Part shown: positions 15,998 through 23,849 of the stretch, piece after piece | Position numbering within the stretch: the stretch's first letter is position 1 | How the letters are laid out: each line of letters starts with the position of its first letter | Assembly (NCBI GenBank): GCA_937899265.1 | Contig: CALBPV010000053.1 | Span: forward strand, 1-35,361 | From: an uncultured Bacteroidales bacterium | Lineage (GTDB): Bacteria; Bacteroidota; Bacteroidia; Bacteroidales; UBA3663 | Direction of reading: 5' to 3' | Length of the DNA stretch: 35,361 nt | The notes under the pieces: generated by a model | Told to the model about the DNA's origin: nothing | Seen by the model: only the letters and a program-made list of their open reading frames with translations | The model's database searches: none | Position numbers and translations under genes: made by a program

Positions 15998-16056
15998 CAA
16001 ATTTACAACTTTTTTTGCGAAATCGGACATTTTTTCAAAAAAAATTTGTAATTTTG
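15998..16056. promoter_or_regulatory. Divergent promoter region between yicC and tsaB
   Basis: TAAATTTG on the minus strand at 16005-15998 serves yicC; TAATTTTG on the plus strand at 16049-16056 serves tsaB. Both -7 boxes fit TAnnTTTG. Clear -33 boxes at the right spacing are not obvious. Confidence 0.4.
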
Positions 16057-16116
16057 CAACGATTTTTCATGGTTTGGGGATTTTTTAGCCCCAAGTCACA
16101 TTATATTTGGTAAGAA

Positions 16117-16818
16117 ATGGCGAACATTTTAATGATAGAAACTTCCACCCGTCCCTGTTCGGTGGCTTTGAGTCAGGACTTCAACGTCGAGTGGCACGAA
16201 GAGACCCTCGAGGGTCCCAATCATGCCAGCGTGTTGGGCATCTATGTCGAGCATGCCATACAGTATGCTCGCGAGCAATCGATGATGCCCGATGCGGTGG
16301 CTGTTTCGGCCGGTCCGGGTTCCTATACGGGACTGCGCATCGGCGTGAGTGAGGCCAAGGGACTGGCATTCGGGCTGGGGGTACCCCTCATCGCTGTCTC
16401 CACGCTCGAAACAATGGTATCGACCGTGATGTTCCTCCACGACCTTCCGGAGGATGCGCTTTTCTGCCCCATGATTGACGCCCGCCGCATGGAGGTTTAT
16501 ACGGCTCTCTACGACCGCGCGCTCCACCCCGTTGAGCCCGTGGGTGCCCGCGTCCTCGACGAACACTCCTATGACGAGGTGCTTCGCGACCGCGAAATAT
16601 GGTTTTTCGGTGACGGAGCCGACAAGTGCCGCGACCTTTTCAATCATCCCCGCATGCACTACATTCCCGGCATCCGCCCCATGGCCCGCGAAATGCTCGC
16701 GTTGGCTTACAAAGCTTTCCGCAACGGAGATTTCGCCGATACCGCCTATTTCACTCCTTACTATCTGAAGGACTTTGTGGCCACCAAGCCCAATCTCGAC
16801 AAGATTCTCAAGGGATAA
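16117..16818 (+). CDS. tsaB: tRNA threonylcarbamoyladenosine biosynthesis protein TsaB
   Basis: 233 aa. The ASKHA-type start I-L-M-I-E-T-S-T-R-P-C-S-V-A-L and the signature V-S-A-G-P-G-S-Y-T-G-L-R-I-G are both complete. TsaB is the scaffold partner of TsaD and TsaE in making t6A37 of ANN-decoding tRNAs. Normal length. It is followed 36 bp later by the DUF4290 gene. Confidence 0.94.
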   Translation: MANILMIETSTRPCSVALSQDFNVEWHEETLEGPNHASVLGIYVEHAIQYAREQSMMPDAVAVSAGPGSYTGLRIGVSEAKGLAFGLGVPLIAVSTLETMVSTVMFLHDLPEDALFCPMIDARRMEVYTALYDRALHPVEPVGARVLDEHSYDEVLRDREIWFFGDGADKCRDLFNHPRMHYIPGIRPMAREMLALAYKAFRNGDFADTAYFTPYYLKDFVATKPNLDKILKG

Positions 16819-16854
16819 TTCATTTTATTTCTCAATCAGCAATTATTTATTCGG

Positions 16855-17487
16855 ATGGAAAACTATAATACCCGACTTCCGCAAATCAAACTCCCGCAAT
16901 ACGGCCGAAGCATCCAGCGTATGGTCGAATTCTGCCGCAACATTCCCGACCGCCACAAACGTACGGTCTATGCCGGCACCATCGTCAAGGCGATGGGCGA
17001 CCTCTTCCGAGAGAACAATCCCGAGGCCGAAATCAGTCAACAGGCCCTTTGGGACCATCTCGCCGTCATTTCGGGCTACCGTCTCGACATCGACTATCCC
17101 TATCCCATCCTTTCCCGAGAGGAAATCAAGGCACGTCCCGAACATCTGCCCCTGCCGCAGCACAATATCATGATACGAACCTACGGCAAGGTCGTAGAAC
17201 AGCTCGTCCAACAGGCGATGGCCACCGAAGACCCCGCCCGCCGCATCATGCTCTTCGAGCTCACGGCCAACCAGATGAAACGCATCTTTCTGGTCAACAA
17301 TCCTTTGGCCGAGGAGGATGACAACAAAATCATCCACGACCTCCTCACCATCACCGACGGCAAGTTCAGCGACGACATCTATCAGGTCTATCTCCATCCC
17401 GCCGACCAACTCCGCAAGTTGACACAGTATGACCCCGCCGCCCAGGTGGTGACCAAAAAGAAAAAGAAGAAGAAAAAAAAGAAATAA
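16855..17487 (+). CDS. DUF4290-domain protein with a poly-lysine tail
   Basis: 210 aa. The start (L-P-Q-Y-G-R-S-I-Q-R-M-V) and I-S-G-Y-R-L-D-I-D-Y-P-Y-P match DUF4290, a cytoplasmic helical family of Bacteroidetes with no established function. The C-terminus is a run of 11 lysines (codons aaa/aag at about 17455-17484), which could bind nucleic acid. The A-rich tract could also slip during replication. Confidence 0.85.
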   Translation: MENYNTRLPQIKLPQYGRSIQRMVEFCRNIPDRHKRTVYAGTIVKAMGDLFRENNPEAEISQQALWDHLAVISGYRLDIDYPYPILSREEIKARPEHLPLPQHNIMIRTYGKVVEQLVQQAMATEDPARRIMLFELTANQMKRIFLVNNPLAEEDDNKIIHDLLTITDGKFSDDIYQVYLHPADQLRKLTQYDPAAQVVTKKKKKKKKKK

Positions 17488-17630
17488 CCAATCGCATCAG
17501 CGCTGCGAACATCATATTTTTTAAGCAGGACCCAATTTCATGTCCTGTATTTCAGCCGATTGACAAATGTGTGGCCGGGACTCCTGCTTGACGATATGAC
17601 AGTACAAATCCGAAAAACCATCCATCAGTT

Positions 17631-18137
17631 ATGAAAAAATTGTTATTGACCCTCACTTTCGTCCTCCTCGCTCTCGGTGCAGGTCAGACCCAGGAACGCA
17701 AAGTCATCGACCACGCTTCCCACGGCGGTGCCGACGTGCAGTACCGCTACGGCTTCGTCGATGCCAACGAGCGGTGGATTATCCCTCCACGCTACGACAA
17801 TGCCGAGTGGCATGCCGACCCGGGGTTTGCCATCGTCACCATATACGGCTCTCCCTACCAGCGAGGCATCATCGACAAGTACGGCGATTTCATCATCCCG
17901 CTCACCACCGAATACAAACGCATCCGTTGGAACGTCGAAAGCAAGCGTTTCCTGCTCGCCAAAAAGATTGAAGGCAATGAGCTTTGGGGCATCGCCGACC
18001 TCTCCGGCAAAATCATCGTCCCCATCAAATACCGCACCCTCGTTTGGGAGGAAGACCGATTCAAAGCCGAACTCCCCAGCGGTATCGCCATTTATATGGA
18101 CCGCGACGGAAACGTTGTCAGCGCTCCCTCCTTTTAA
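17631..18137 (+). CDS. Secreted WG-repeat protein
   Basis: 168 aa with a signal peptide (about residues 1-20, ending G-Q-T-Q). Three WG/KWG-like repeats follow: Y-G-F-V-D-A-N-E-R-W-I-I-P-P, R-G-I-I-D-K-Y-G-D-F-I-I-P and W-G-I-A-D-L-S-G-K-I-I-V-P. WG repeats are presumed small beta units for binding; the role is unknown. It lies 36 bp before the GH28 gene. The 143-bp gap upstream contains a weak hairpin (caggac…gtcctg, 17526-17547) but no obvious promoter. Confidence 0.8.
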   Translation: MKKLLLTLTFVLLALGAGQTQERKVIDHASHGGADVQYRYGFVDANERWIIPPRYDNAEWHADPGFAIVTIYGSPYQRGIIDKYGDFIIPLTTEYKRIRWNVESKRFLLAKKIEGNELWGIADLSGKIIVPIKYRTLVWEEDRFKAELPSGIAIYMDRDGNVVSAPSF

Positions 18138-18173
18138 ATATATCAATGTTAATAACTAAATACCCCACACACT

Positions 18174-19682
18174 ATGAACAAGACCAAACAAATCATGCTG
18201 GCTCTCCTCCTTGCTGTGGTGCCGGCTGCCTCGCTTCAAGCCAAGGGCAAAACCGATTTCTCCAGTTATTTCGACCAGAAGACTCTTCCCTTCAAGATGG
18301 CCGAAATCAAGCGTCCCTCCATCCCCTCTCATGAAGTCAAAATCACTGACTTTGGAGGCAAGAACGACGGACGTACCCTCAACACCGAGGCTTTTGCCAA
18401 GGCCATGCAAGCGCTCAAAGAGAAAGGCGGTGGACGGCTCATCGTACCCGCCGGCATCTGGCTCACCGGCCCCATTGAGTTCGAAAACAACGTTGAGCTC
18501 CACCTTGAGACAGGCTCCCTCCTTTTCTTCACCGACGACCGATCGCAGTATCCCCTCGTCGAGTCCTACTACGAAGGTCTCTCCTCCCGTCGTTGCAAAT
18601 CGCCGCTCACGGCTTTCAACAAACACGATATCGCAATCACAGGCAACGGCTCCATCGACGGCAACGGTCAGGCTTGGCGTCCTGTCAAGAAGATGAAACT
18701 CACCGACCGCCAGTGGCAGTCCCTCACCAAGAGCGGCGGTGTCACCAACGAGAACGGCAGCATTTGGTACATCTCCAAGGAGGTGCTCAACATCTCCGAA
18801 GACCCCATGTACTTCCAGAACGCACGTATCTCCGGCACCGACGAGGCTTGGAACGTGCTCCACGACTACCTGCGTCCCGTTATGGTCAATTTCGTGGGCT
18901 GCAAGAACATCCTGCTCGAAGACGCTTCGTTCGAGAACTCGCCCGCTTGGAACATCCATCCCAACATGTGCGAGAACCTCATCATCAACAACATTCAGGT
19001 ACGTAACCCCTGGTATGCCCAGAACGGCGACGGCCTCGACATCGAGAGCTGCAAAAACGTCCTCGTGGTGAACTCTTCCTTCGATGTGGGCGACGATGCC
19101 ATCTGCATCAAGTCCGGACGCGACAAGGAAGGACGCGACCGAGGCATTCCCACCGAGAATGTCATCATCGACGGAAATACCGTATATCACGGACACGGCG
19201 GTTTCGTCATCGGATCCGAAATGAGCGGCGGTGCACGCAACATCCTTGTGCGCAACTGCCTCTTCACCGGCACCGACGTAGGCCTCCGCTTCAAATCGAC
19301 TCGCGGACGCGGCGGTGTGGTTGAGAACATTTGGTGCGACCGCGTCAACATGACCAGCATCGAGGGCGAAGCCGTCATCTTCGACCTCTTCTATAGCGTC
19401 GCTGCCGACGATCCCATCCCCCAGGCTTCGGTCGAGACTCCCGACTTCCACAAGATTTACATCTCCAACGTCACATGCCAGAACGCCAAGAAGGCCATCA
19501 AGATGAACGGTCTCCCCGAACTCCCCCTCTACGACATCTTCTTCAAAGACTGCTACTTCCACTCCCGTCTCGGCGCTGAAATCAATCAGGTCAAGAGCGT
19601 CACCCTCGAAAACACTCTCATCGAGAACGAGAAGGGTCCCCGCCTCACCCAACGCAATACCATCAAGATTATCGAGAAATGA
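18174..19682 (+). CDS. Secreted glycoside hydrolase family 28 (polygalacturonase type)
   Basis: 502 aa with a signal peptide (residues 1-23). It is a right-handed beta-helix with the GH28 catalytic set: N-G-D-G-L-D (284-289; Asp286), G-D-D (306-308; Asp307, Asp308), G-H-G (340-342; His341) and R-F-K (372-374). The first motif has Gly in place of the common Thr of NTD. The N-terminal D-F-G-G-K-N-D-G-R and P-A-G-I-W-L-T-G-P are also typical. It would cleave galacturonic-acid linkages in pectin outside the cytoplasm; exo or endo action cannot be told. The stop overlaps the ruvA start (ATGA). Confidence 0.92.
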   Translation: MNKTKQIMLALLLAVVPAASLQAKGKTDFSSYFDQKTLPFKMAEIKRPSIPSHEVKITDFGGKNDGRTLNTEAFAKAMQALKEKGGGRLIVPAGIWLTGPIEFENNVELHLETGSLLFFTDDRSQYPLVESYYEGLSSRRCKSPLTAFNKHDIAITGNGSIDGNGQAWRPVKKMKLTDRQWQSLTKSGGVTNENGSIWYISKEVLNISEDPMYFQNARISGTDEAWNVLHDYLRPVMVNFVGCKNILLEDASFENSPAWNIHPNMCENLIINNIQVRNPWYAQNGDGLDIESCKNVLVVNSSFDVGDDAICIKSGRDKEGRDRGIPTENVIIDGNTVYHGHGGFVIGSEMSGGARNILVRNCLFTGTDVGLRFKSTRGRGGVVENIWCDRVNMTSIEGEAVIFDLFYSVAADDPIPQASVETPDFHKIYISNVTCQNAKKAIKMNGLPELPLYDIFFKDCYFHSRLGAEINQVKSVTLENTLIENEKGPRLTQRNTIKIIEK

Positions 19683-20272
19683 TAGACTACTTAAAAGGTA
19701 TTGTCACAGAATTAGACCCCACACACGCCGTTATCGAATGCGGCGGTGTGGGGTATGATTGTGCCATCTCCGTATTCACCTACGACAAACTGCGCGTCGG
19801 CACCGAGCAGAAACTCTGGATAGCCGAGAGCATACGCGAAGATGCCCACCTCCTCTACGGATTCATCTCCAAGCAGGAACGGCAGTGTTTCCTGCTGCTC
19901 GTCACCGTCTCGGGTGTGGGCCCCAACACCGCGCGTCTCATCCTCTCCTCCCTTGCCCCCGACGAACTTGTGGCAGTTATCTCCTCCGGAAATGACCGCC
20001 AGCTCAAGAACGTCAAAGGGATAGGCGGAAAGACCGCCCAGCGCATCATCGTCGATTTGCGCGACAAAATAGGCTCCACAGGCATCGCTGCCGCTTCTGC
20101 ATCCGAATCTCCCCTCTTGGCTTCCAATGAGAATGCCGACGAGGCTGTCTCTGCCCTCGTTGCCCTCGGCTACCCGCAGGCCAACGCTTCCAAAGCCGTC
20201 GCCCAACTTCTCTCCAAAGATCCCTCAGCCTCCGTCCAGGCCCTCATCAAGCAGGCCCTCCACATGCTCTGA
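19679..20272 (+). CDS. ruvA: Holliday junction branch migration protein RuvA
   Basis: 197 aa. The N-terminal OB domain begins M-I-D-Y-L-K-G; the helix-hairpin-helix region has T-V-S-G-V-G-P-N-T-A and K-G-I-G-G-K-T-A-Q-R-I; the C-terminal domain III (about 150-197) binds RuvB. It forms tetramers on four-way junctions in recombinational repair. The start is inside the GH28 stop codon overlap, so translation is coupled to a pectinase gene. Confidence 0.95.
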   Translation: MIDYLKGIVTELDPTHAVIECGGVGYDCAISVFTYDKLRVGTEQKLWIAESIREDAHLLYGFISKQERQCFLLLVTVSGVGPNTARLILSSLAPDELVAVISSGNDRQLKNVKGIGGKTAQRIIVDLRDKIGSTGIAAASASESPLLASNENADEAVSALVALGYPQANASKAVAQLLSKDPSASVQALIKQALHML

Positions 20273-20296
20273 GTCTCGAGGCACTGCGGACAATTC

Positions 20297-20749
20297 ATGC
20301 AAGAGCCTGTACTGCATAAGAAATCATTCCAAGAACTGACAACGGATGAACTGTACGAACTACTGAGAGTGCGTAGCGAGGTCTTCGTTGTCGAGCAAAA
20401 CTGCGTCTATCAGGACCTGGACGGCGATGACCAAAAGTCCATTCACCTGTGGTTGACAGTAGCGGACAAGGTCGTTGCTTTAGCTCGTGTGTGTCCTGCC
20501 GGTACTCACATGCAGCATATTTCCATTGGCAGAGTCATCACGACAGAACGGGGCAAAGGCTATGGCAAACAGGTCATGTTACATGCCATCGATGCAGCCA
20601 TCGAACATTTCGGAGCCACACTCATAGACATTGAAGCACAGGAGTATGCCAAAGGGTTCTACGAAAACGTCGGTTTCAAACAGTCATCCGAAACTTTCAT
20701 GCTCGACGGCATCCCCCATATCAAGATGACATTAAGGATATGTAAGTAG
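20297..20749 (+). CDS. ElaA-like GNAT acetyltransferase
   Basis: 150 aa. Family marks are L-Y-E-L-L-R-V-R-S-E-V-F-V-V-E-Q, the strand I-S-I-G-R-V and the acetyl-CoA loop E-R-G-K-G-Y-G-K-Q-V. Late Q-E-Y-A-K-G-F-Y-E-N-V-G-F and D-G-I-P-H-I-K-M complete it. The substrate is unknown. It starts 24 bp after ruvA and is the last gene of the GC-rich block. Confidence 0.88.
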   Translation: MQEPVLHKKSFQELTTDELYELLRVRSEVFVVEQNCVYQDLDGDDQKSIHLWLTVADKVVALARVCPAGTHMQHISIGRVITTERGKGYGKQVMLHAIDAAIEHFGATLIDIEAQEYAKGFYENVGFKQSSETFMLDGIPHIKMTLRICK

Positions 20750-20890
20750 GGTTCACTAAATAAAACAGTACCCGCTCAGGCGGATATACAATCCGACCGC
20801 ACCGAATATAAGCATTTATAATGCGCAAAAACGCTCGTCCGAATGGGGGGGGGCTCCCTTCCCTTCAGGGGAGGGCTGGGGAGAGGCTTT
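20750..20890. other. Intergenic boundary with a G9 tract and a C/G-rich inverted repeat
   Basis: Nine consecutive G (20845-20853) are followed by a pyrimidine-rich then purine-rich segment (ctcccttccctt…aggggaggg) that can fold as a hairpin. Sequence of this kind is common between Bacteroidales genes. This is where base composition changes from GC-rich to AT-rich. Confidence 0.5.
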
Positions 20891-21184
20891 TTACATATCG
20901 TCCATTGACAGGCCGGCGAAAGAGACCTTATATTTTGACAATTCCCCGGCAATGACAGAAGCCTTGCGTTCCAATTCCCCGGCATTGTATTTTGTCGCCT
21001 TACGTTTCACCTCCATTACCATTGCGGTACGGTCAATATCATTAAGGGCAATGATGTCAATCTCATTTTCGCCCTTTCTGTCCCAATAACTGCCTATCAT
21101 CACAGTTATCATACTCCCCGACTCAGTACGTTGCCAGTTGCGATTCAGAAGCTCCCGTTCTTCCTCTCTGTCATAGAATTTCAT
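20891..21184 (-). pseudogene. Collapsed AAA-ATPase/DUF234 gene with internal in-frame deletion
   Basis: 97 codons. Residues 1-31 (M-K-F-Y-D-R-E-E-E… then M-I-T-V-M-I-G) are the very start of the ATPase family that goes on with R-R-x-x-G-K-T. Instead of the P-loop the frame jumps straight to S-Y-W-D-R-K-G-E-N-E-I-D-I-I-A, the conserved core of the C-terminal DUF234 nuclease-like domain, and runs on to the usual end. About 280-300 codons, including the whole P-loop ATPase, are missing while the frame is kept. A functional mini-protein is possible but a remnant is more likely. Confidence 0.75.
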
Positions 21185-21420
21185 AAGTGCGTAATTTAAC
21201 AGCCATTAAATTAATAACTAAAATCAGACGCGAGCTTGCTCCTTGTTTGCCATGCCATAAATTCAAGACAACCAAAAGAAATGTATATGCAAATAAGCAA
21301 TCATAAAAGGTTGTCTATCGTATGGAAAGTAAATATGCCAAATAAAGATTGCAAAAGGCGTAAAAAGCAACTTTTCGACAACTTTTAGCAGTGTTTTTTC
21401 TTAAAAACAACTAAAATCAC
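21185..21420. other. AT-rich intergenic stretch with no gene seen
   Basis: No open frame of note, no RNA gene and no strong hairpin found. It separates the collapsed ATPase remnant from the promoter of the SatD-like operon. Confidence 0.5.
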
Positions 21421-21450
21421 TTGCTGTTTCGATATATTTTTGTATCTTTG
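21421..21450 (+). promoter_or_regulatory. Promoter of the SatD-DUF3307-SH3-ART operon
   Basis: TTGC at 21421-21424, 18 bp, TATCTTTG at 21443-21450. It predicts a short leader before the ATG at 21472 and rejects the longer frame starting at 21421. Confidence 0.6.
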
Positions 21451-21471
21451 TGCCGAAAATTCAACATAGAT

Positions 21472-22125
21472 ATGGAAATTAAAGGTGTTATTACTGGAGA
21501 CATTATAGGCTCGTCGCAAATCAAACCTGAATTTAGGGCAGATTTGCTGACGTGCCTGACTGCTATGGAAGAAGAACTTCAGTGTGTTTCTCCTTTTAGG
21601 ATGGAATTGTATCGAGGAGACAGTTTCCAATTACTCATTGAAGACCCTGCGATGACCGCAAAGATAGCGATTTTACTAAGAGCAGGACTTATCTACCATA
21701 CTCCCAATAAGGATGCCGGGATATGGGATGCAAAGGTCTCTATTGGCATCGGAAGCATAGATTTCATTTCCGACAACATAGTAACTTCTGACGGGGAAGC
21801 TTTCATGTACTCTGGCCGTCAGCTTGACAACATGGGAAAGCACAGGTTGAGCATTAAGACTCCTTGGCAAGATGTCAATGAAGAGTTAGAAGTTTCAACA
21901 GCCTTTGTTGATGACATCATAACTGGATGGTCAAACAAACAAGCAGGAATGATTTACCTGTCGTTAAGGCAGAACAGTGCGAAAAAAGAAGTGGCCGAAA
22001 TGTCTGGAACTTCCATACAAAATGTCAGAAACGTCCTTTCTGTTGCCAAAGAGTCTCTAATAAAAAAGTACATAGAACGAACGGCAGAAATCATTTCAGC
22101 CCATAATAACATGCAGGAATCATGA
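21472..22125 (+). CDS. SatD-like protein: nucleotide-cyclase-like N-domain and C-terminal HTH
   Basis: 217 aa. The start V-I-T-G-D-I-I-G-S-S and the E-L-Y-R-G-D-S-F-Q segment match the SatD family. Read against class III nucleotide cyclases, Asp10 (T-G-D-I-I-G-S) and Asp50 (R-G-D-S-F) sit where the two metal-binding aspartates lie, 40 residues apart, and V-S-I-G-I-G (89-94) with S-D-G-E-A-F-M-Y-S-G-R-Q-L-D (106-119) resembles the later strand-helix unit. Residues about 160-205 look like a helix-turn-helix. Family membership is fairly sure; a cyclase-like fold is my inference and activity is unproven. The stop overlaps the DUF3307 start (ATGA). Confidence 0.75.
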   Translation: MEIKGVITGDIIGSSQIKPEFRADLLTCLTAMEEELQCVSPFRMELYRGDSFQLLIEDPAMTAKIAILLRAGLIYHTPNKDAGIWDAKVSIGIGSIDFISDNIVTSDGEAFMYSGRQLDNMGKHRLSIKTPWQDVNEELEVSTAFVDDIITGWSNKQAGMIYLSLRQNSAKKEVAEMSGTSIQNVRNVLSVAKESLIKKYIERTAEIISAHNNMQES

Positions 22126-22838
22126 ATGTAACATTACTACTTCGCCTGTTGTCTGCTCATCTTTTGGCCGACTTTTTTCTTCAAAGTGACAAACTCTGTA
22201 AGGCGAAAAACGAATCTGGAAAAAAGGGAGTCATCGCCCAACTGGCACATGCATTCATCCATGCTTTGAGTGCCTATATCCTTCTGGCAGATTGGAAGAA
22301 TTGGATTATTCCATTGGTTATCTTTGTCAGCCACCTCATAATAGATGTCTTAAAGAGCAGACTGCATGGGAAAGGCACTGTTGCCTTTCTTTGCGACCAA
22401 TCGGTTCACATCCTTGTCATCGTACTATTGTGGTGGTGGATGTATGCAGATAATACCCCGGCGTGTGGATGGCTTGCAAATGTGATTTCATCAAAGCAGC
22501 TATGGGCAACAATCGTCGCTTATCTTATCATTACGAAGCCAACATCTGTGCTTATAAGCAAGTTCATCAGGAATTGGACACCATCTAACAATATGCAGGG
22601 ACAAGGTATGCCAAGGGCAGGAGAATGGATCGGTTATATTGAGAGGGTTCTTATTTTGACATTTGTGATAACAGGCAATATTGAGGCTGTAGGATTTTTG
22701 CTTGCCGCAAAGTCTGTTTTTCGCTTTGGTGACTTGAACAAAGCAAAAGAGATTAAAATAACAGAGTATGTTCTGCTTGGGACGCTTGCCAGTTTTACCA
22801 TTGCGCTGATAGTTGCATTCTTACTAAAGTCCTTATAG
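22122..22838 (+). CDS. DUF3307 multi-pass membrane protein
   Basis: 238 aa with about six or seven hydrophobic segments. The N-terminal part carries regularly placed polar residues in membrane helices: H-L-L-A-D-F-F-L-Q (from His13), A-H-A-F-I-H-A-L, S-H-L-I-I-D-V-L-K and D-Q-S-V-H-I-L. This His/Asp pattern recalls the membrane-bound putative metal-dependent hydrolases (YdjM-like). The C-terminal half has further helices. DUF3307 genes are often paired with satD-like genes, which the 4-bp overlap here supports. Biochemical role unknown. Confidence 0.85.
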   Translation: MNVTLLLRLLSAHLLADFFLQSDKLCKAKNESGKKGVIAQLAHAFIHALSAYILLADWKNWIIPLVIFVSHLIIDVLKSRLHGKGTVAFLCDQSVHILVIVLLWWWMYADNTPACGWLANVISSKQLWATIVAYLIITKPTSVLISKFIRNWTPSNNMQGQGMPRAGEWIGYIERVLILTFVITGNIEAVGFLLAAKSVFRFGDLNKAKEIKITEYVLLGTLASFTIALIVAFLLKSL

Positions 22839-22847
22839 AGAAAGATT

Positions 22848-23828
22848 ATGATGCAAGATTTGATGTATATAGTGTGTATATTAACCCAATGGTTTCTTAA
22901 GCCAAAAGGACGATTCTTAGGTCTTCTATTCTTGTTAATCTTGAATATGCCCATAATGGCAGAGAATGAATCTTACGCCAAGGTCCAAGGTATAAATGTA
23001 AGATCTCACTTGAATGTACATGCGTCAGCTTCTATACAATCTTCAGTCATTGCAAAACTGAAAAACGGAGATGTCGTCCAATTGTGTGATGGAGCAAAAG
23101 CACACAACAATTTTGCAAAAATAAAGTGTGGAAATACATTCGGTTATGTGCATATATCATATATTTCCATATTGGACGAAAGCCCTGTCAGAGCCCAGAA
23201 ACAATCTGGACAATCATCAAATGTCAGCAGGTTTAGTTGGAATAAACTTTGGCTGATTCTATATTTTATTGTTATTCTGGCATATATTAGCAACAAAGAC
23301 GACTTTGGTCAGGCAGCAAGAGATTCTCTTTTAGGAGTAGTTATAGCTGTAATAGGTCTCATTATATTCAGGCTCTTCATGATAACCTCTGATCTACTTA
23401 ATTGGTTCACCAGTCTTCCTTTTATGAGCGTCTTTGACATTTGGGGGAATCTGTTTTCGTCAGGAAACACCGGCTCTTTTATTTCTGCTGTTTATGTGTT
23501 TGTTTCAGGGACGGGGCTGTTGTATTGTGCAGCCATCTTCGCAGGAGTGTCTGCTATCCACAATATGTCTGAGGTTATCAGTAATAAAACCATGATACTA
23601 TTTATCTACATCCTATTTGGTTTGGTAATCATTGGTGCATATGATAGAGAGTACACACCACTCATGCCGTATCCATTGGAGCCTCTATGCAACTTTCTCC
23701 ACCAGTCCTGGTGCGATTTCAGCTTCAGTATTTCGATTGACAAAGCTGCTCATTGTTTGGCTTTCGATTTATCAGCATTTGTGATTGTCATTGGGGCGGC
23801 AATCCACGACATGCTTGAACATTCATAA
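22848..23828 (+). CDS. Bacterial SH3-domain membrane protein
   Basis: 326 aa. A signal-like segment (about 22-38) precedes an SH3b domain at residues 44-108: V-Q-G-I-N-V-R-S-H-L-N-V-H-A-S, then V-I-A-K-L-K-N-G-D-V-V and F-G-Y-V-H-I-S-Y-I. Four or five hydrophobic segments follow (about 132-150, 160-182, 207-236, 248-264 and 305-320). SH3b domains of exported proteins often bind cell-wall peptides. The rest matches no family I know. It shares the layout signal - SH3 - membrane with the next gene. Nine bp separate it from DUF3307. Met2 or Met6 could also be the start. Confidence 0.75.
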   Translation: MMQDLMYIVCILTQWFLKPKGRFLGLLFLLILNMPIMAENESYAKVQGINVRSHLNVHASASIQSSVIAKLKNGDVVQLCDGAKAHNNFAKIKCGNTFGYVHISYISILDESPVRAQKQSGQSSNVSRFSWNKLWLILYFIVILAYISNKDDFGQAARDSLLGVVIAVIGLIIFRLFMITSDLLNWFTSLPFMSVFDIWGNLFSSGNTGSFISAVYVFVSGTGLLYCAAIFAGVSAIHNMSEVISNKTMILFIYILFGLVIIGAYDREYTPLMPYPLEPLCNFLHQSWCDFSFSISIDKAAHCLAFDLSAFVIVIGAAIHDMLEHS

Positions 23829-23849
23829 AGATGTAAGAATACGGTAAAT

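Noticed and set aside
1146..19682. Polysaccharide utilisation locus made by the esterase, GH43 and GH28
   Set aside because: The three genes are far apart in different operons and there is no SusC/SusD pair or dedicated sensor.
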